The notes beneath the pieces are model-generated. The model saw only the letters and a list, made by a program, of their open reading frames with translations. It made no database searches and was not told the DNA's origin. A stretch of 64,000 nt of DNA from Bacillus sp. S/N-304-OC-R1 (lineage in GTDB: Bacteria > Bacillota > Bacilli > Bacillales > Cytobacillaceae). The translations under genes and the position numbers were made by a program. The DNA is taken from NCBI RefSeq assembly GCF_019749375.1, contig NZ_JACWFE010000009.1, positions 124,001 to 188,000 of the forward strand, written 5' to 3'. Each line of letters opens with the position of its first letter. The stretch's first letter is position 1. Shown here piece after piece: positions 17,268-26,159 of the stretch.

Positions 17268-17744
17268 ATGGCAACCATTTATGACTTTCAAGTTAAAAAA
17301 GCAAATGGTGAGATACAATCTCTGAAAGATTATGAAGGAAAACCTTTAATTATTGTCAATACGGCAAGCAAATGCGGATTTACTCCCCAATTTAAAGAGC
17401 TTCAGGAGCTATATGAAAAATATAAAGATCAAGGTCTAGAAATTCTAGGATTTCCTTGTGCACAATTCAATAATCAGGAATTTGAAAATATTGAGGAAAC
17501 AACACAGTTTTGTGAGCTAAATTACGGGGTAACTTTTACAATATTCGCTAAGATAGATGTAAACGGCGAACACGCTGACCCACTATTCGAATTTTTAAAA
17601 GAGCAGAAAAAAGGGACTTTATCCAAAAATATAAAATGGAATTTTACAAAGTTTCTTGTTGACCGCAACGGGAAGGTTGTAAAGCGATATGCGCCAATGA
17701 CCAATCCTACTAAAATCGAGGAGGATTTAATTCCTTTACTTTAA
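17268..17744 (+). CDS. bsaA: Glutathione peroxidase-like thiol peroxidase (BsaA type)
   Basis: A 158-residue cytosolic peroxidase of the GPX family. The peroxidatic cysteine is Cys36 in [12 protein letters not shown], with Gln66 in [11 protein letters not shown] and Trp124 in NIKWNFTKF completing the catalytic triad. Cys64 or Cys82 are possible resolving residues. Bacterial relatives with Cys rather than Sec usually use thioredoxin-like reductants. ATG 17268 follows AGAGGTGG; the upstream frame overlapping the regulator gene is not needed. It lies directly downstream of the XRE-TPR gene. Confidence 0.92.
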   Translation: MATIYDFQVKKANGEIQSLKDYEGKPLIIVNTASKCGFTPQFKELQELYEKYKDQGLEILGFPCAQFNNQEFENIEETTQFCELNYGVTFTIFAKIDVNGEHADPLFEFLKEQKKGTLSKNIKWNFTKFLVDRNGKVVKRYAPMTNPTKIEEDLIPLL

Positions 17745-17844
17745 AGCAGCCTCTCCCTTTCTGGTGGTGCAGAGCGTCCGAATGAGTTTAATTGGTTAAT
17801 GAAGCAGTTACTTGAGTGCTTTACAGGTTTATTCAATTAATTAC

Positions 17845-17907
17845 GCCCCTGCTATTTTAAAATGTCCTCTTCGATGAGAACATTTTAGAGAAGCAGGGGC
17901 AGTTTTT
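17845..17907 (+). terminator. Probable terminator after bsaA
   Basis: GCCCCTGCT pairs with AGCAGGGGC around an inner AAAATGT/ACATTTT hairpin, followed by T5. It lies 100 bp after the peroxidase stop. The rest of 17745-18030 shows no gene. Confidence 0.65.
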
Positions 17908-18030
17908 ATGTTTTGTTAATTCGCATTAAGGCATATTCAAAATTATAACTAAAACGAAATTAGGGAACCCGTTCAAAATAAATTAAAGTCTTTTGAACTA
18001 GCTACAGCAACAATGCTCCCCCATCATTTT

Positions 18031-19035
18031 TCACGATTTATAAAATTCCTTTCTATCAATAGGCTGTGGAGGTTTTTCCATCCATCCTCGTTCAATCAAA
18101 AGTTTAAGACCATCATGACCATAGTTCATTACATCAGCCATAAATAAGGCATAATGGGTGGATATATCCTTTCTCATGGTAATCGACAAAGCGTATCCTA
18201 GTGTAGATATTCCCACTTGGTTTGTTGAGCCTACGAAAAACAAAATCAACCTCTCAGAAAATGGAGAGATTGTTGAATTTGTTACCTCCATAGTCGTTGG
18301 TATGCCGAGAAAATTATCATTTTCCCTTAGCAACTTATTACAGGTTTCTATTTGTTTTTCAGCAAGTTTTTTTCCTTTTAATAAATATTCCTTTATTTCT
18401 TTATCTTTTGTTACCTGTATAAATCCCATTAAAAGGATTAAACCTATTGCATTTCTCTCCACTTCAGAATAAAGTTCTCCAACTTCTAAAGTATTTAAAG
18501 GTCTTCGCTCACCTAACCACGTACTTATTAATGATGAATTGTGTTTAACAAACTCTACTCTTGTTGGATATTCCATTTTAGGTGCCCGATCGTATAGTCC
18601 TTTAGAAAGCATAAGATTTAATACTTTCTTATATAGTTTAGATTCACTTAATAAACACTCCTCCAATAAATCTACAACATCCATTCGGGCTACCTTTGTA
18701 AGTGAATTGGCATAATAAGGAATAATCACCTGCCCTCCGCGGTATACAAAACTTAATGCAAATAAGTCTGTGTATAATGCCGGGGCTGACAAATCAACAT
18801 CAGTATCTGAAAACCCCTGGGGTATGGGGATTCCTTCCACTTCGAAAATCATTTTGACTTTCTCAACATGTGTTTCAACCAAATATAAAACCTCTTTAAT
18901 AACCGATTTTATTTCGGTATCTTGTAGATACTGTAGAAAATGCTTATAAAAACATCTGAGTGCTGTATTTTCAGTATAAATCGTCCAAAGAGTTCCTATT
19001 TCAGCTGTAGTAAGTTTTATTCGATTTTCTCCCAT
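18031..19035 (-). CDS. DUF3231 family protein
   Basis: About 334 residues built from two homologous helical halves. Each half has the DUF3231 pattern: LTTAEIGTLWTIY and NTLEVGELYSEVERNA at the starts, IPIPQGFSDTDVDLSAP and ATMEVTNSTISPFSERL-type segments in the middle. The family is common in spore-forming Bacillaceae, and its function is unknown. ATG 19035 is preferred to TTG 19041 because AAAGGGA lies 7 nt before it. No operon partner is evident. Confidence 0.85.
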   Translation of the reverse strand: MGENRIKLTTAEIGTLWTIYTENTALRCFYKHFLQYLQDTEIKSVIKEVLYLVETHVEKVKMIFEVEGIPIPQGFSDTDVDLSAPALYTDLFALSFVYRGGQVIIPYYANSLTKVARMDVVDLLEECLLSESKLYKKVLNLMLSKGLYDRAPKMEYPTRVEFVKHNSSLISTWLGERRPLNTLEVGELYSEVERNAIGLILLMGFIQVTKDKEIKEYLLKGKKLAEKQIETCNKLLRENDNFLGIPTTMEVTNSTISPFSERLILFFVGSTNQVGISTLGYALSITMRKDISTHYALFMADVMNYGHDGLKLLIERGWMEKPPQPIDRKEFYKS

Positions 19036-19511
19036 AACCAAATCCCTTTCGATTTTTTATTGAATGAATTATGTGATTTTTTTCTGAAGATCTCAATACC
19101 CGGATTATCCAAAATCCCAAAAGAGCAAAATCATGTAATTAGGAAACATATGTATTTATTTTTGTTACGGGAATTGATTCATCACATATATTTTATCCGG
19201 CAAGAATAATATGCCCCAAATAGGAGGATATTATATAAACACCTCTCATCAATAATGATTTAGCATTAATAAAATCTCCACAACCTCTTTATTGCATCCT
19301 CTTGTGATTCTTCTTTCATGTTTCCAGTAATGATTATTCAAATTTATTTTGCACCCGCACTAAAAAACAAAAATCATATTGTAAAATATTTATAAATTGA
19401 TAGAGTTTGTTTGTGAAATTTTCATATCTCACTAGATTTAAATAAAAATTATTAAGACTTTTTAATCCCTGCCCATGTCTAACATGTAGAAAAGAGAAAG
19501 GGGGGACCTCC
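19036..19511. other. 476-bp intergenic region between divergent DUF3231 and sigma-factor genes
   Basis: AT-rich, with no convincing gene, RNA or repeat. A 17-codon minus-strand frame ending near 19270 has a plausible composition but no ribosome binding site. Promoters of both flanking genes must lie here, but I could not assign their elements. Confidence 0.4.
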
Positions 19512-20030
19512 TTGGAAGTCATGTCATTAATTAAAAAAGCAAAAAAAGGAGATGATGGGGCCTTTTATGAACTGATGCAAATTCATAAAATACAGTTATT
19601 AAAAATTGCTTTCTCCTATCTCCGGAATGAAGACGATGCGATGGAGGCGTTGCAGGAAGTAACCTTTAGAGCCTATCGATCTATACATAAAGTAAAAGAA
19701 GCCCAATATTTTTCAACATGGCTGATTCGAATTATGCTCAATTACTGTCATGATCAGGCTCAGAAGAAAAAAAGAATAGCTGAAAATAGTTTATTAGATA
19801 ATCTGGCGGAAACAACAGATCCTAATCAAACATTAGAAATCCAAGAAGCTTTAGAAAAAATAGATTCTCGTTGCCGAGAGGTAATTATTCTCAAGTACTA
19901 TCACGATCTAAGGATTAAGGATATTGCTGAGATATTAGAAAGTCCGGAAAGCACGATTAAAACTTGGTTATACAAAGGGCTGAAAGCTTTGAGAAGTCAG
20001 ATGGAGGATAGGAGTGGATACAATGTTTGA
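19512..20030 (+). CDS. ECF-type RNA polymerase sigma factor
   Basis: A 172-residue group 4 sigma factor. Region 2 runs from AFYELMQIHKIQLLKIAFSY through DAMEALQEVTFRAYR and STWLIRIMLNYCHD. Region 4 is LEKIDSRCREVIILKYYHDLRIKDIAEIL and ESTIKTWLYKGLKALR. TTG 19512 is chosen because AAAGGGGGG lies 6 nt before it; ATG 19521 would be 15 nt away. The stop overlaps the start of a DUF4179 membrane protein (ATGTTTGA), which implies translational coupling with its anti-sigma factor. The inducing stress is unknown. Confidence 0.9.
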   Translation: MEVMSLIKKAKKGDDGAFYELMQIHKIQLLKIAFSYLRNEDDAMEALQEVTFRAYRSIHKVKEAQYFSTWLIRIMLNYCHDQAQKKKRIAENSLLDNLAETTDPNQTLEIQEALEKIDSRCREVIILKYYHDLRIKDIAEILESPESTIKTWLYKGLKALRSQMEDRSGYNV

Positions 20031-21336
20031 AAAGGAAGAACGAAAGCTTGAGAGATCCAGAGATTTTTATAATGAATTTGTCTTTTCTGATGATCAAGCT
20101 AATGCAGCCATCTTGGAAGGCATGAAGCGCGGAAAAGAACTAAAACTTAAAAGGAGAAAAGCATTTCTCCCAATAAAGATTCTATTAACAGCAAGCATTA
20201 TCATTATTTCCTTTATCACAACTGTAAATGTTTCTGAAACAATGGCTACTTATATGAAAAACATTCCGGGATTGGAAAAGGTAATAGAATTTGTCCGAAA
20301 TGACAAGGGGTTGTTGGCAGCGGCAGAAAACGATTATATCCAAAAAATAAATGCTACTGTTGAACATTCGGGTATTAAACTAACGTTAGATTCTGTCATC
20401 CATGATGAAAAAGGTTTAATTTTGTTTTATAACTATCGAGCTGAGAATGAAGATCTTTTTGTCATAGCAGATAATTTTAAACTTTTAAATCATAAGGGCG
20501 AGGAACTTTCCATTTCAACGTATGGAGGGTATTGGTCAGCAGATAAAAACGCTCTATCAGAAATAAGGATTTCTCTTAATGAGGAAGAGGATCTTCCGAA
20601 AGATCTTATTTTTTCATCCCAATTTATTATTGATCAACAACTCCAAAAAGAGGTTTGGGAAATTCCGTTTCAGCTAGATGAAAACAAGTTTGTTGAAAAG
20701 AAAGTGTTTAATCTGAATGAAACAGTCAAGATAGAAGGGCAAGAGCTGACAATTAAAGAGGTCGTCGTTTATCCTTCGCAAGCAGATGTACATGTATCAT
20801 TGAATCCACAAAATAGTAAACAAATTTTCGGCTTTAATGATCTCCAGCTAGTCGATGAAACGGGAGAGGTTTGGGATTTAACTTCAAGAGGTAATTATCC
20901 TATTAGTGACGACGAATTCATCATACATTTGCAAAGTAACTATTTCTCTAACCCGAAAGAGTTACATTTGCGATTCAGTTCTCTGCGGGCGCTTAATAAA
21001 AATGAGCTATGGCTTGAACTCGATCCGGCAAACAAAAAAATTCTTAAGGCACCTAAAGACGGGAAATTTAAAGATGTCGAAATATGGAGGGATGAAGTTC
21101 GAATAAAATTAGAAACCAAAACTGATTCCAATGTTGAGTTTGTTTTCGCCCATGCTATCGATCAGGAAGGAAATATTATTGGCAGAAAAGAAGGAGTAGG
21201 TTTGACACATGAAAATGATTATATATTATATATGATTCCATATCCTGCTGAAAATGCACCACCTGGACCAATTAAATTAAAATTGCTTGACTATCCGGCA
21301 ACAATTCATAAAGAAGTGTCTATTACAATAAAATAA
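20023..21336 (+). CDS. DUF4179 membrane protein, cognate anti-sigma factor
   Basis: About 437 residues. An N-terminal cytoplasmic segment (about 1-48), a single membrane helix IKILLTASIIIISFITTV, then a large extracytoplasmic part with DUF4179-type sequence (about 70-180) and a C-terminal beta-rich region. Position directly after, and overlapping, an ECF sigma gene is the usual arrangement of anti-sigma factors of this family. It probably holds the sigma factor at the membrane until an envelope signal arrives. ATG 20023 is favoured over GTG 20014, which touches AGGAG. Confidence 0.82.
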   Translation: MFEKEERKLERSRDFYNEFVFSDDQANAAILEGMKRGKELKLKRRKAFLPIKILLTASIIIISFITTVNVSETMATYMKNIPGLEKVIEFVRNDKGLLAAAENDYIQKINATVEHSGIKLTLDSVIHDEKGLILFYNYRAENEDLFVIADNFKLLNHKGEELSISTYGGYWSADKNALSEIRISLNEEEDLPKDLIFSSQFIIDQQLQKEVWEIPFQLDENKFVEKKVFNLNETVKIEGQELTIKEVVVYPSQADVHVSLNPQNSKQIFGFNDLQLVDETGEVWDLTSRGNYPISDDEFIIHLQSNYFSNPKELHLRFSSLRALNKNELWLELDPANKKILKAPKDGKFKDVEIWRDEVRIKLETKTDSNVEFVFAHAIDQEGNIIGRKEGVGLTHENDYILYMIPYPAENAPPGPIKLKLLDYPATIHKEVSITIK

Positions 21337-21501
21337 ACAGACAGGGAGCTGTCCAAATGGATGGCTTCTTCTCTTTTTCTTGCATCAATTAACCCTATCT
21401 AGGAAAGTAACGAAGGAGCCTCGCACCTCGAATGAAAATATCTAATCAAGGTAGATATTTGTCTTTTGTGGAACGAAGCTCCTTAGAGAACAACCCTTGT
21501 T

Positions 21502-22560
21502 TTATTTCATTCCGATCCGTTCAGATAATTCCTGATGAAACCCTACCGGATCATCCAAACGAATTGCAACTCTTGTATACTTCTTCTCAATTCCAAAGAA
21601 AAGTGTCACAGGGCAAGGCTGCTTTAATTCTAAAATCATATGAGGATAGACCGATTCAAAATCTTTTGCAATAAAATCAATTGTTGTTTTTGGATCCAGC
21701 TTTTGTTCCAGCTTCTCTTTTTCCATTGTGATTGATTCAATATCATCTACGGATATCACCATTTTTTTCGCTAATCCCAGTGACAGGTATATATTTTTCT
21801 CAGCAATTTTTACAGGATTTAAACGAACTGCCTGAATATCACTAAGAAAAAAGATTACGGAATAAACATTGAGAATCAGAAGTACAATTGACAGAATCAT
21901 TGACTTTTCATGCAGCCACCAATGGAGTCCAATCGTTTCAATCACAATTGCGTGAATCAGCATGATATGAAATGCAACTAAGCTAGACTTCGTATGCAAA
22001 GTAAAGTATTCCTTCCCTGCCGGGGACCGCTTCTTCCAAGCAGCAAAGGCATAGAAAAAAATAAGCAATTCTGATGATACAGCCTTCACGATTGGATGAC
22101 TGCGAACCTTTTCCTGAACTGCAGCAGGAAAAGAAAATAATAACGTTTCATCACTTGTCTGTATCTGTTTAATAATCACAGGCACATAACGAATAAGCAT
22201 AAAAATCAAGGATACTTCTAATAAAACTACAAATCCTTCAATCGCAAAACCAATGTAGGAGATTCCTTGAAATGGCACAAAATACTCTGCTGGAATTATA
22301 AATCTGGCCAAAATCAATCCGCCAGCCATTAAAATAATGAACCGTTTTATAAAGGATCCTTTTCTTTTCGAAATCGCCAGCATTAAAAGCGGTGAAATAA
22401 TTGCCAAGTCCAGTAAAGAGCCCATAATCACCCATTTTGTTTCCTCTGGCAAAACAATAGGTGTTAGAGGCGATCTATATAATAAAAAATTCGATCCTAG
22501 TACCAATACTAATAAGGCCATCCAAAAATAGCTTCTTTTATCTAGCTGCCTCGCTGTCAT
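21502..22560 (-). CDS. Polytopic membrane protein of unknown function
   Basis: A 352-residue protein with about seven predicted membrane helices. They include YFWMALLVLVLGSNFLLY at the N-terminus, two in LLDLAIISPLLMLAI and FIILMAGGLILARF, and SIVLLILNVYSVIFFLS near residue 240. The last 90 residues are soluble and beta-rich, resembling a membrane-anchored PH-like domain (VDDIESITMEKEKL). I do not recognise the family with confidence. AAAAGGTGATATT precedes the start. It lies alone between a sigma-factor operon and an SgrR-like gene. Confidence 0.7.
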   Translation of the reverse strand: MTARQLDKRSYFWMALLVLVLGSNFLLYRSPLTPIVLPEETKWVIMGSLLDLAIISPLLMLAISKRKGSFIKRFIILMAGGLILARFIIPAEYFVPFQGISYIGFAIEGFVVLLEVSLIFMLIRYVPVIIKQIQTSDETLLFSFPAAVQEKVRSHPIVKAVSSELLIFFYAFAAWKKRSPAGKEYFTLHTKSSLVAFHIMLIHAIVIETIGLHWWLHEKSMILSIVLLILNVYSVIFFLSDIQAVRLNPVKIAEKNIYLSLGLAKKMVISVDDIESITMEKEKLEQKLDPKTTIDFIAKDFESVYPHMILELKQPCPVTLFFGIEKKYTRVAIRLDDPVGFHQELSERIGMK

Positions 22561-22696
22561 AATATCACCTTTTTTACTTAAATTGTAACTTAAAACCAGC
22601 TATTACAACACATGATTTTTGACGATTTTATTAAATTTTTACACTTATCAAATTGGGTTCCTTTTTGTCCATTGGGATTTTGCCACTTTCCCCTTT

Positions 22697-24472
22697 TCAT
22701 CGCTTAATCCAAATGTTTTGATAATCAACCTTCCCCCAAGAATTGAGTATAACCCCGTTTAGTAAATGGCTATGCTGCAGCGTCTGTCTCGTATGGTATA
22801 AAAATAAAATCTGGTTCTGCTCAATTAATTTTTGCTGAAGTTGTATTAAATAGCTCATTCGCATATCTGATGATTCTTCTTTTTTACAAAGTGAGAGAAA
22901 ATATTGAACCATTCTTTCCTCTTCCTCCCCCAAATGGTTATGAATATATCCATGACTCAAGGAAAACATTTCTACCATTCCAAGGTCAACTTGATCTCCA
23001 AATACTTCTCCAGCCACTACCATATCCGTTTCTCCACGAACCACATGTTTTGACAGCTCCGTAATAGGAAGGATCGTAATTTGAATGTCTATTCCTATCT
23101 CTCTTAGCTCATTTGCGATCCATCTAGCATTCTCTTCATTGCTTTTCATTTCATATGTATATAAATGGATAGTCTCTCCACTATAGGAGGATTGGGCCAG
23201 ATACGACTTTGCACGGACTAAATCATATTCATTTTTAAACGGCTGACTAGAAGAAGGAAAGAAGCAGACAGCAGGAATTTCTCTAATCCTGCCCAATTCC
23301 CTTATCAGTTTCTCTCGATCCAATCCGTAATGAATGGCTGCCCGTAAATGAGCATCTTGTAATGGCCCCGCTTTTTTTAGATTAAAAGTTAAATAGGTAG
23401 CGCCTTGCTCAATATTCGTCATTTGCTTCAATGAGTCTTGCTTCATCTCGAAGTCCATGAAATATATATCATTTGTCTCGGGTTTGAGTAGATGGGAATC
23501 CCCCTTGTAATCTGGCCACACCCACATTTCGATGCCGTCCAAATGTGGCCTTCCTTCAAAATAATAATCATAGGCTTCAAGAATTAAGAGCGATTCATCG
23601 TTTTTGTTCACCCGAAAAGGCCCAGTCCCAATTGGAGTTTTTTCAAAGGACTGATTTTGATTAAGCTCCTTTAAGTCGAAAGGCAGGATTGAACAGGACT
23701 CCAAGCATAAATGAAGGAGAAACAAGCTATTTGGTTCTCTCAACCTTATTTCTACCACATATTTACTCACAGCAATCAAATCCGAAATCATATATTTTAT
23801 GCTCTCAAAAGGAGATTCGCTAATTATTCTTCTGAATGTAAAAACAATATCAGCTGACGTCATTTCTCGTCCATGATGAAAGCGGACCCCTTTCCTGAGA
23901 TAAAACCTCCAAAAGGTTTTACAATCACTGCTCTCCCAAAAATGCGCCAATTGTGGTATTACCAAACCTTTCTTTACATCATATTTGACCAATGTATTAA
24001 AAATTTGTCTAACTAAATTTGCTTCTGTTCTTCTATTTACAAATGTTGGATCAAGCCGTAAAACAGGTCTATAGAATGGATAACGGAGAATATCCTTCTC
24101 TTCATTATTTTTAAATCCAAATTGCTGTGTTAACCATTCTGAAAATTCGTATTTTATAATCTGCACCTCATCGATAAGACGAAATGCTTCCACCATCTTT
24201 TGCTCTTTAACATATTGCTTGGCTCTTTGAAGAGCCAGTCCAGAAATGGGCTGTAAAAACCTTAACTTGGATTTATTCCCCCTCCCCTTTCCAGGAACCC
24301 ATTCAATCAAACCATTCTCCCTCATTTTATTAACCACTAATTGAGTATTTCTTTTTGTACAGCAGAGTAAGGTTGAGAGCTCATCAATGGTAATGGGTAC
24401 CCATTCACCTTCTTGAGCCAAGTGATACTGCTTCTTTAGCATTATGTAATACTCTTCGATATTCGTAATCAT
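22697..24472 (-). CDS. SgrR/YbaE-like regulator: N-terminal HTH plus SBP_bac_5 domain
   Basis: About 591 residues. Residues 10-75 hold a winged helix (ITIDELSTLLCCTKRNTQLVVNKMRENGLIEWVPGKGRGN) of the SgrR_N type. Residues 130-590 resemble family 5 oligopeptide-binding proteins (FHHGREMTSADIVFTFRRI and GPLQDAHLRAAIHYGLDREKL). There is no signal peptide, so the binding domain acts as a cytosolic ligand sensor. In E. coli SgrR responds to sugar-phosphate stress and lies near the sugar exporter gene setA. Here the divergent neighbour is an MFS exporter, an analogous layout. The start at 24472 keeps the conserved EYYxxL segment. Confidence 0.85.
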   Translation of the reverse strand: MITNIEEYYIMLKKQYHLAQEGEWVPITIDELSTLLCCTKRNTQLVVNKMRENGLIEWVPGKGRGNKSKLRFLQPISGLALQRAKQYVKEQKMVEAFRLIDEVQIIKYEFSEWLTQQFGFKNNEEKDILRYPFYRPVLRLDPTFVNRRTEANLVRQIFNTLVKYDVKKGLVIPQLAHFWESSDCKTFWRFYLRKGVRFHHGREMTSADIVFTFRRIISESPFESIKYMISDLIAVSKYVVEIRLREPNSLFLLHLCLESCSILPFDLKELNQNQSFEKTPIGTGPFRVNKNDESLLILEAYDYYFEGRPHLDGIEMWVWPDYKGDSHLLKPETNDIYFMDFEMKQDSLKQMTNIEQGATYLTFNLKKAGPLQDAHLRAAIHYGLDREKLIRELGRIREIPAVCFFPSSSQPFKNEYDLVRAKSYLAQSSYSGETIHLYTYEMKSNEENARWIANELREIGIDIQITILPITELSKHVVRGETDMVVAGEVFGDQVDLGMVEMFSLSHGYIHNHLGEEEERMVQYFLSLCKKEESSDMRMSYLIQLQQKLIEQNQILFLYHTRQTLQHSHLLNGVILNSWGKVDYQNIWIKR

Positions 24473-24577
24473 CACCTCTATAAAAGACGAAATTATGCAT
24501 TTGATTTTTTCTCTTTTTCTTCACCTTTTATAAAAGTATAATTTTTTCCAACAAGGCAGTAAAGAAGGAGTAGAAAA

Positions 24578-25804
24578 ATGATACCGATTGTGAGAAAAGA
24601 AAATTCTTTAGCAGGAAAACAACCAATATGGATGAATGCAAATTTTGTCATTTTGCTTATTTCTGGGGCTGTTATTTCTTTTGGAAGTAAAATTTATGAG
24701 CTGGCTCTTCCTTTAATCCTTTACCATTACACTGCCTCTCCTATTGTCATGTCGACAATGAGAGGAATTGAGTTCTTGCCTAATTTTTTTCTGGCGATGT
24801 TTATCGGGGTCCTAGTTGATCGTGCCAATAAGAAGAAATGGAGTCTTTGGACCATTCTGCTGCAAATTGGGCTTCTGCTATTGTTATATTTCTCTATTGA
24901 AGCTGGAAACGTATCACTGTATATGTTTTATATTTGTGGATTTTTGTTAATGACTTTCAACTATGCCTTTTTTAACGCACGGATGAGTATAGTGAAACAA
25001 TCCTTGCCAACAGAATATTTAACGGCTGCAAATGCATCGTTTAATTTTATTACAACTTTTATCAGCATTATGGGGCCTGCCTTAACAGGGATAATCCTTA
25101 TGTTTTCATCCCTGCATACAGGCCTTTTGTTAACAGCTCTAGCTATGATTTTCTCCTTCGTTATCTTGCTTTTTTTAAAAACTCAGGAGGAACCACGGCT
25201 AATAAAAAATCAAGGATTTTGGATGGAATTTATAGAGGGATGGAAAGAGCTTTATAAAAATAAAATACTTTGGGTTGTGACTATGGCCGTCGTATTTTTG
25301 AATTCGACCTCAGGAATGGTGGATGCGACTATTATCTTTTTTTCCAAAGATGTATTAAAGCTGAATGATGGAGAGCTTGGCATGCTCTTATCCTCCATAG
25401 GCTTTGGTGGATTGGTTGGAAGCCTAATGGTTGGACTTGTTCGAAATAAATGGTCTACAGGGAAGATTATGGTCGTAACAACATTATTGCTAGGATTCAC
25501 TTACTTTTTGCTATTTATTAGCGACTCAATCATTATGATTAGCCTTGCATTAGCGTTATACGGCCTTTTTAGTACAATTAGCAATGTTTCGATTTGGACA
25601 TTTAGACAAGAAACCACCCCGCAGCACCTAATTGGACGAATTAGCGGAATCACCGGCTCTCTATTTAAATTAGGGATGCCATTCGCAATCTTTGCTTCAG
25701 GGTGGATATCTGAACTCGCAAGTCCATCAATCGTTTTTCTTTTAGCGTGTTTCGGAAATATTGGAATATTCATCGTTTGCCGTGCGAGTTTGCTTTGGAA
25801 ATAG
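24578..25804 (+). CDS. MFS transporter, DHA3-like exporter
   Basis: A 408-residue protein with 12 predicted helices. FVILLISGAVISFGSKIYELALPLILYHYT and the loop motif GVLVDRANKKKW mark it as a drug-exporter-type MFS protein. RQETTPQHLIGRISGI near residue 345 is the second-half motif. AAGGAGTAG precedes ATG 24578. It is divergent from an SgrR-like regulator whose ligand domain may sense the exported molecule. The substrate is not readable from sequence. Confidence 0.85.
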   Translation: MIPIVRKENSLAGKQPIWMNANFVILLISGAVISFGSKIYELALPLILYHYTASPIVMSTMRGIEFLPNFFLAMFIGVLVDRANKKKWSLWTILLQIGLLLLLYFSIEAGNVSLYMFYICGFLLMTFNYAFFNARMSIVKQSLPTEYLTAANASFNFITTFISIMGPALTGIILMFSSLHTGLLLTALAMIFSFVILLFLKTQEEPRLIKNQGFWMEFIEGWKELYKNKILWVVTMAVVFLNSTSGMVDATIIFFSKDVLKLNDGELGMLLSSIGFGGLVGSLMVGLVRNKWSTGKIMVVTTLLLGFTYFLLFISDSIIMISLALALYGLFSTISNVSIWTFRQETTPQHLIGRISGITGSLFKLGMPFAIFASGWISELASPSIVFLLACFGNIGIFIVCRASLLWK

Positions 25805-26159
25805 CTTAATGATTTCAGTGATAGCAGATTCGAAAATAGAAGGAAATGATCAGAGTCGATGTGCACTACAGATGATCCATTTTCTCAAAACACCCTACTA
25901 AACAAGGAAACTCACTATGTTCTTTTTTCCATTCGCGAAAATTAAGGAAGCGATTATCGGATAGTGTGTAACTCTATTAAATAATTGTGGATGGCAACAA
26001 TGCATGAATCCAATTGTTAAAAGAGGGATTACACTCAAAGAGATAAAATATCCTTTACTCGAGGTAAAATTCCAGTTATTGTTTTTTGGGAACCATTCAT
26101 TGAGATAGGACGTATGTAAAAGAGGACAAAAGAAGGATCTATAGAGGGGAAGGGAAAAT
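25805..26159 (+). other. 355-bp intergenic region
   Basis: Sequence between the MFS and DUF418 genes. No gene with a usable ribosome binding site, no strong terminator and no repeat was found. A GAGGGGAAGGG site at its end serves the DUF418 gene. Confidence 0.4.

Noticed and set aside
21432-21674. 80-codon plus-strand frame near the membrane-protein gene
   Set aside because: Most of it is antisense to the well-formed membrane-protein gene at 21,502-22,560. It has no good ribosome binding site and no family resemblance.
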